Below the pieces are notes generated by a model. The model saw only the letters and a program-made list of their open reading frames with translations, was not told where the DNA came from and made no database searches. A DNA stretch of 64,000 nt, taken from assembly GCA_963691655.1 (NCBI GenBank), contig OY829328.1, positions 8,088,204 to 8,152,203 of the forward strand, given 5' to 3'. This document shows positions 57,850 through 64,000 of this stretch, piece by piece; within the stretch, counting starts at the first letter, position 1, and every line of letters begins with the position of its first letter. Origin of the DNA: Toxonevra muliebris. Taxonomy: Eukaryota; Arthropoda; Insecta; Diptera; Pallopteridae. The translations under genes and the position numbers were made by a program.

Positions 57850-59150
57850 GTTATACAAGAGATTGAAATTTGTGGATGAGACCTTATCTTCCAGCTGCAT
57901 CATGTTGAACGCCTTGAGGTTAAAATACTGAACGGTTGAGCCTGTTACGTTGACTTCAAAATCCAGACTTTTAAATAATGAATGCGCGGTACGACAGCGA
58001 AATTGGAATCGGTGGGTATATTGATATGGGTGGGCAATGAATTATGTACTTAGTTCATGTTACTCTAGTAATAAATGTCACGAATATTATTGGCCTTGTG
58101 CGCATGAAAAAGATTGTAATTGAAATCACCCATTAGTACGGTATCATTGTTAGTGTTGATTCGATACCCACATAGTGTCGATACTTTTACTCATTACTTG
58201 TATCGAATAAAAGTATCGATGCCAACGAAAATATCGGGAAAAAGTATCGAATATGTACTTGTATCGAATACTCTTTTAAAGAGACAAATTACACTTTTTT
58301 TTGTTTAAGTGGCTCTGGCCAGAACGTCAAATTGTGATACCACATGGTTGAACCTACAGTTTACACTACTCAACACGAGTTTTTCTTCAATACATCATGG
58401 CTTTGAGATATTTCCACTGGAAACATCTGAATCATATAGAAATGACGTTAACTTAAGTATATGATATTTATTATGTTTAGATGGAAATCGCTAGAAAATT
58501 TATAATAGATGGAACAAATCAAATCAACAGATTCTAGCTTGTTAAAAATATTTTATTTTAATGAAAAGGTTTGAGTAAACATTATGTTCTACATGCATGG
58601 CAGGTAATATTTTCTAGAACTTCAATACTGTACTGCAATATTTTCATACCTTGGAATATTGCAATTTGAATTAAAATATTTTGAATATGCATATTGCATA
58701 ATTCTGCAGTAGTATTTTGAAATATATTATTAACTGCTGTAAAATATTGCAATACGACTCACAATCTTAAATATTGTATAGCAATATTTCAGTTTTATAA
58801 ACCAATGTTCTCCCAAAGTATCGAGTATCCGATACTGAACCTTTTTTGTCGATACCAAGTAAAATACTTATGGCATTGCATCGACTAAAACAATTACTTG
58901 AATCGAATGAAAAGTATTGAGTATTTACTTGTATTTACTTGTATCGAATCATCACTAATCATTGTACCTACAGCAAGTATCACAAAGGAGGTTTTCCAGT
59001 CTAGATTTCGCCACGCGGAAAATATACGATACCCACGAGAACTTTGTTGTTTTGAAGGTCTAGTTCCACAAAAAGAACCTGACTCAAAGTGATGCGTAAT
59101 GATGTGTGATTTAATTCCATTTCTTATACACAGGCCAATATCATTTTATA
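57850..59150 (-). pseudogene. LINE endonuclease fragment, interrupted
   Basis: Joining the two sides of the hAT-like insertion at 58151-58957 (dropping one copy of its 8-bp duplication) leaves a minus-strand stretch with VLVGIVYFPRG-like residues and, left of the insertion, VLMGDFNYNLFHAHK. GDFN is a hallmark of the apurinic-type endonuclease of LINE ORF2. Frames are broken. 5' part of the LINE whose RT tail is at 57246-57600. Confidence 0.6.
58151..58957. mobile_element. hAT-like element, family TAGTGTTGATTCG
   Basis: 807 bp, ends TAGTGTTGATTCGATAC and GTATCGAATCATCACTA, perfect 8-bp duplication ATCATTGT (58143-58150, 58958-58965). The interior is rich in TATCGA words near both ends. No ORF. 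Confidence 0.88.
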
Positions 59151-59159
59151 AAAAATGTT

Positions 59160-61021
59160 GTAACTCTTTTATACTTATGAACGAATTTTTTTAATTAGAA
59201 GCATTACATACTGCGAAAATATGTGTTTTTTTAGTGGTAAAAAAAATGTTGGTAGGTTGAGAATTGTTTTGGTAGGTTTCTAGCAAAAATTTGGTAGGAA
59301 CAAATTTTCTTTCGTAGCAATGATGTTCTGATTATAACTCTAACAATAAATTTAAAAAAATCTTTCCATCAACTCGCCATTTAAAGTTAAACCTCTAACC
59401 CATAAGGCTGCCCTGAGGCAGCCATCACTCTATTTTAATTAATCGATAAGTGCAAATTTATTTTTTTTTTATTAATTGGCAGACCTGAAGAAAAAAAAAA
59501 CACACAATTTGTGGTAAGTTTTCTGCGATCACACGATTGTTGTTTGTAATTATTTTTTTGTGTGCGAGTGTTGTTTTGTGACGAAAAATTACCGCGCATA
59601 TTAAGTTTTTTATAAAAATCTAAAAAAAATATATTTCTAAGTTTCCCCATATACTGACGTATAATCATTATTTCGTATAGTTTTGTATAAAAATGAGAAT
59701 TTATGACAAATAAGTAGATACGTCACAAAATAATACACCTTGTGAATTGCCAAAATATATCTTTATGTTCTAACATAAACCCGCAAGGCCGCCTCGGGGC
59801 AGCCTTTCGTTTTTCTCACCTAACAGCTAAACTCAAAAACTAATCAAAAAATGGACTTCATATTCATTTTTCTTTCGTCAATATTAACTGGAACACCAAT
59901 TTTGGTGTTTTTTTTTATTATTTCAAGGCTTAACTTGACATAATTATAAACTTGGATTATAAACCTCTCATATACTTAAGCACTCTTGACGCTAACAATG
60001 GTTTTATTACAGTGCATACTGTTAGAGAAAAATATTTTAGTTCTTTAACAATTTCAGGATCACCATCATTTTTCTTTCAATTTATTAGTTATAATTTACG
60101 CATTATTTATTTTATATTTGTTATTCATTCACTCAGTTTTCGTGCAAAATAAACAAAAGCAACAAAAAAAAAAAAAGGAATAGAAAAATTTAAATGCTTT
60201 TTGTGCATATTACGAACGTGTTTCTCAGTCGTACTACAATGGAAGTGTGAGTATTGAAAAGCACACTGATGATTGTCTTGAGTCTTGTATACTCATGCTG
60301 CGCTGCTCTCTACGCGCTTTCTTGTGTTTTCTTGGCCAATGTTGTCAACTGTGATGGCTTAACTGCTGTCGCATACACATCACTCAAATAATATTTGCTT
60401 TTGTTTAGTATTTTTGTTCTAACAGTGCGTATTTGTGTATGGGTGAGAGGGAGCGGAACTTTGATGTCTAATATGTGTAAGTGCTATGATTTTTCCTTTT
60501 TTTTTTTTTTGGTTGCATGTTTAAATTTTTTTATTACATATCGTAAATTAGCTGGGTTTATTGTTGAAACGTGACATTTCACTCATTTTGACAGACAATT
60601 ATTATTGTTATTGGTTTTTTCTTTTGTGAAAAACTTCTCCCATTTCCGTTTTTGTTTTTCCAATTTTATGGAATGTGTATTATATTGCATAATTTTTGTT
60701 TATTTTTCTTTCTTTTTAAATAAAATATATATATAAAAGTTACTTGCGTATAATTAGAGTGTCAAAAATATAGACAATGGACAGAGCTTCAATATGTGGA
60801 TGAACAATATAAGTGCTCTGGCTTTTCCTATTATATTTTTATACCAAAAACGTTCTTACTTTTGTTGTAAACTAATCCAATGGAATTCAAAATACTGTCA
60901 ATCATTATTTCCTTAAGGTTTTCTCTGAATTAAATCACGTAAGAATATGTTTTTAAAATTTCTCTCAGAGATAAATTGTCTATAACGGAATTTTGTTCCA
61001 TGTGTTTCGATTACTTTCTAT
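59160..61021. other. Non-coding; two similar GC-rich motifs
   Basis: AACCCATAAGGCTGCCCTGA at about 59397 and AACCCGCAAGGCCGCCTCGG at about 59778 are similar direct motifs, each followed by GCAGCC. They resemble the piggyBac-like MITE end at 1753. The rest is AT-rich with no gene. Confidence 0.5.
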
Positions 61022-61370
61022 TAGATGATGGCCACCCACATATGCGCAATGATCAGCTGAACTCTTTTTCTATGGAAATGAACCCAGTGCATTTGTACAT
61101 GGTTTATATTTAACTCAGTACAAAAAGCAAGAAAAAAATCAATGAATAGATTTTGTGAAACATTTAAAATATCAAGTAGTTTGGATTGCACCATAGTTCT
61201 CCAGTACCCTTACATTTTGAACGTAGTTTTAACATTACATGTTCTAGGGCAGCGTAGACCAAAACCTAATAGATAGGCTAATGAGCGTAAGAAATTTCAC
61301 ACGCACAGAGCTCGTTTTCATAGAAAGAGTGCTCAATCCATCATTGTATATGTATAGGTGGCCACTGCTG
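61022..61370. mobile_element. ~350-bp foldback element with GATGGCCACC ends
   Basis: The left end GATGGCCACCCACATATGCG and CTCTTTTTCTATGGAAATG recur inverted at 61318-61370 (TTTCATAGAAAGAGTGCTC, TAGGTGGCCACTGCTG). The same end occurs at 21963-22019. Flanking duplication unclear. Confidence 0.6.
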
Positions 61371-61535
61371 TTCTAGAGAATAATGTACCCGGTTATAAAT
61401 GAGGTCACGATTACTCTTCCATTACGAGAACGAGTAGCTCTCTCTCACTCTATCTTTTCTTACAGTTACTCTATTTTTTAATTTAATTAATCTTTGTTTG
61501 TTGGGTACTATAACAGTATCAACAGCCAAAAATGA

Positions 61536-61863
61536 ACAGAGACGGAACAAGTGTACTTAGAAAATGGGGGGTCGCTGAGTCCGAATCCGTGGTCCTTTTT
61601 GCTCTGCTACGTCAGAATTTTTTTTTTTTTTTGATATTAAAATTTTTTAAGTTAAAAAATAAAAAAAATCGATAATTTTTTTTTTTTGTAAAAATTTATG
61701 TTTTGATGAAAAAAAATGTGAACTGTATTTTTAATTTTTTTTTTTTTTGAATTTAAAAAATGTTGATGTCAATAAAAAATGTGACGTAACACAGCAAAAC
61801 GGACCACGGATTCGGACTCAGCGACCCCCTATTACCCTAAGTGCATCTGTCTCGTCTCTACTC
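61536..61863. mobile_element. ~328-bp foldback element with ~85-bp arms
   Basis: Arms run AGAGACGGAACAAGTGTACT, then GGGGTCGCTGAGTCCGAATC and CGTGGTCC...TGCTACGTCA, inverted on the right with few mismatches, around a poly-T/poly-A core. A partial copy is at 1861-2160. Its right edge touches the mariner that starts at 61864. Confidence 0.82.
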
Positions 61864-63132
61864 GGAGTATGAATGTATAAACTCGTATTTTTTTTCGTAA
61901 TTTGGACATTTATTTTGAAAAAGTGATTATAAATTTATTCTTTAAAGTATTGTCCATCCTTAGCCACAACCTTTTCCCATCTTTCTGGTAGCATACGGAT
62001 TCCGCGTCGAAAAAACTCCTCATCTTTTGAGGCTATCCACGAATCGACCAATTTTTTGAGTTCTTCGAAAGAACGGAAGTGCTGTTCAGACAGGCCATGT
62101 GTCATCGATCGGAACCAGTGGTAATCAGAAGGAGCAATGTCTGGAGAATACGGCGGGTGGGGTAGCACTTCCCATTTCAGCGTTTCCAAGTATGTTTTTA
62201 CTTGCCTTGCAACATGCGGCCGAGCATTGTCGTGCTGAAGAATAACTTCGTCGTGTCTATTCTCATATTCTGGCCTCTTATCCTTTAATGCTCGGCACAA
62301 GCGCATCAATTGTAGTCGGTAGCGATCGCCAGTGATCGTTTCATTCGGTTTCAATAGCTCATAATACACGACGCCTTTCATATCCCACCAAATACACAGC
62401 ATGAGCTTGAATCCATGGATGTTCGGCTTTGCCGTTGATGTTGATGCATGTCCGGGCGGTCCCCATGATTTTTTACGCCTTGGGTTATCGTAACGTATCC
62501 ACTTTTCATCGCCAGTCACAATACGATGCAGAAAACCCTTTCATTTCTGTCGTTCAATCAGCAGTTCACATGTGAAAAATCGTAGTTCGACGTCTCTCGG
62601 CTTCAATTAGTACGGCACCCAATTTCCTTGCTTTTGAATCATTCCCAATGCTTTTAATCGTTTAGAAATGGTTGATTGATCAACTCCTAAAGATTCTTCA
62701 AGTTTTTGTTGCGTTTGACATGAATCTTCTTCGAGTAATGCCTTCAATTCTTCATCTTCGAACTTTTTCGGGCCACCTGAACGTTCCCTGTCTTCAACAT
62801 CATTGAAACGGGCATACCACACCTGACACATTCTAACGTCTATAGCACAGTCAGGATAAGCTTCAGTGAGTAAACGATGTGCTTCAGTTGCGTTTTTCTT
62901 TAAATGGAAGAAGCAAATAAAAACTTCCCGCAAATGTTGTTTTGTTGGCACGAAATTCGACATTTTCAGCTATAGTAAAACACTTTTGTAAAATTATGAA
63001 AATTATTTCACAGATCAATTCTTATAGTATTTTTGGTGCTCTTCGAGATAGAATAGCTGCCAATGTCAAAAAAATGGCGCGTATGATAGATATGAAGTTA
63101 GTCACAATTACGAGTTTATACATTTATACTCC
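61864..63132 (-). mobile_element. mauritiana-type mariner transposon
   Basis: 1269 bp. Inverted ends GGAGTATGAATGTATAAACT and reversed GGAGTATAAATGTATAAACT. The TA duplication is not obvious at these edges, so the exact terminus may be a few bases inside. The transposase occupies 61935-62963. Confidence 0.85.
61935..62963 (-). pseudogene. mauritiana-type mariner transposase, two nonsense codons
   Basis: Full-length at about 343 codons in a single frame, from ATG 62961-62963. The N-terminal HTH is MSNFVPTKQHLREVFICFFH; WVP motif GNWVPY. Catalytic triad: TGDEKW, LQHDNARPH, PPYSPDIAPSDYH, with D,D34D spacing. It ends LPERWEKVVAKDGQYF. TAA at 62608-62610 follows WVPY, where the family has HEL, and a TGA lies near 62538, just before KGFLHR. 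No frameshift, so inactivation is recent. Strongly similar to the Mos1 group. Confidence 0.92.
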
Positions 63133-64000
63133 CAAGATTATTTTTTCTTCTCCTTTGAGGAGTATTCCAAAAAATCAGCGCAACTAGGTGGATCACTCAA
63201 AACTTCGGTACAATTGGTGAAGTTATCCAGCATTTTCCGTATTATATACTGTTAATTACACAGTGTTGGCGAGTATACCACTAGAATTTTTCTTTATTTT
63301 ACCAAAAAAAAAAAAATAATTCAACCTGTTATTTTCCACAAATGACCCGTCCCATCAAAAAAAATGTGCGTTAAGGAAAAAGATAACGTGGCAAAAGAAT
63401 TTAAAAAGAAATGTTAACTTTGTTTTTCAACCTTCATTAATTTTTGTAACAATGAAGTTTAAATAGCACACACAAAAAAAAAAAAACAATAATAAATGTG
63501 ACAAAATTCAAGAAAAGCAATAGCGGAAAAGGAAATACAAAACAAAATGAAATGAGAAAATAAAAAATAAAATATATATAGAAGACGATGAAAAGCAAGT
63601 GTCGAGTGTCACATACTTTTGTGCGCTTTCTATAACAAATTTACAGAACAAAATATGGAAAACAACGGCATGAAAAACGAAAGGAAAGAGTATATATCCT
63701 TTTCGCATGAAGAATTTTGATTCAATTTGAAAAGAGCACACAATTATTCAGACGCATATATAGTAAATATGTATGTATGTGTGCGCTGCACTCTTCAATA
63801 CATGCACGCACTACATATTACTTAATCTGAAACTCTAACGTAACCAACAAACTCAATACACTCTCACACACTCACGTAGTGAGTTCCGTTTCCTGCCGCT
63901 TTCATTGTCACCATCAGCATCATTACTATTCTCACGTTCTATTTAGTTTTTCTTTTTTCTTCTTTTTTTGTTTAGGATTTTTTTTTTCTTTTTCAGTTTG
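63133..64000. other. Non-coding, nothing recognised
   Basis: AT-rich, with poly-A tracts. ORF 63508-63741 is Phe/Ser-rich low-complexity translation. Confidence 0.6.

Noticed and set aside
1..64000. CRISPR arrays, operons, ribosome-binding sites, bacterial-type islands
   Set aside because: Split eukaryotic gene and insect transposons throughout; no such structures seen.

Overview
The window is nuclear DNA of a higher dipteran, most likely a tephritid fruit fly or close relative. The evidence is one conserved single-copy gene whose exons read like the Drosophila 5-HT1A/5-HT1B serotonin receptors, spread over large AT-rich introns packed with insect-type transposons (mauritiana-type mariner, DD37D Tc1/mariner, piggyBac, hAT, R1/I/RTE/CR1-like LINEs, tRNA-derived SINEs). 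The genus cannot be fixed from the sequence. There is no bacterial, organellar, rRNA or CRISPR content. Positions 1-28764: a type-1 serotonin receptor gene (best match 5-HT1A) runs right to left on the minus strand. Seven coding exons were placed at codon and splice-site resolution: 28417-28764 (start ATG 28748-28750), 19173-19306, 17674-17783, 8544-8733, 4639-4776, 485-700 and 1-427. All junction phases agree, giving 516 codons from N-terminus to the start of TM7; the end of TM7 and the tail lie off the left edge. The intron between exons 3 and 4 is GC-AG and splits the Arg codon of the DRY motif. The last visible intron is only 57 nt and carries an in-frame stop. A good acceptor just before the start codon implies one or more 5' UTR exons further right, which were not found. 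Inside the introns: intron 4 holds a decayed I/LOA-like LINE invaded by tRNA SINEs, and a foldback hAT-like element ending 39 nt from the exon 4 donor. Intron 3 holds a 164-bp tandem array invaded by a piggyBac-like element (itself invaded by two LINEs and a small hairpin element) and by a 1.77-kb terminal-inverted-repeat element. Introns 2-1 and the flank hold a hAT-like family with ends CAGSGATGCC (three copies). Intron 1 also holds a CR1/Jockey-like LINE and a decayed mariner. Positions 28765-64000: no host protein-coding gene could be supported. This stretch is 5' flank or 5' UTR intron of the receptor and/or intergenic DNA. It contains a 5'-truncated R1-clade LINE (29.96-32.44 kb) abutting a TTAGG-type pentamer array, a 1.74-kb TA-flanked element of unknown type, a TAA-flanked Harbinger-like element, a DD37D element, many foldback/MITE elements, two further hAT-like families with perfect 8-bp target duplications, an interrupted LINE endonuclease, and a mauritiana-type mariner broken by two stop codons. 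The receptor is the only gene likely to be functional; nearly every recognisable transposon ORF carries stops, frameshifts or truncations.
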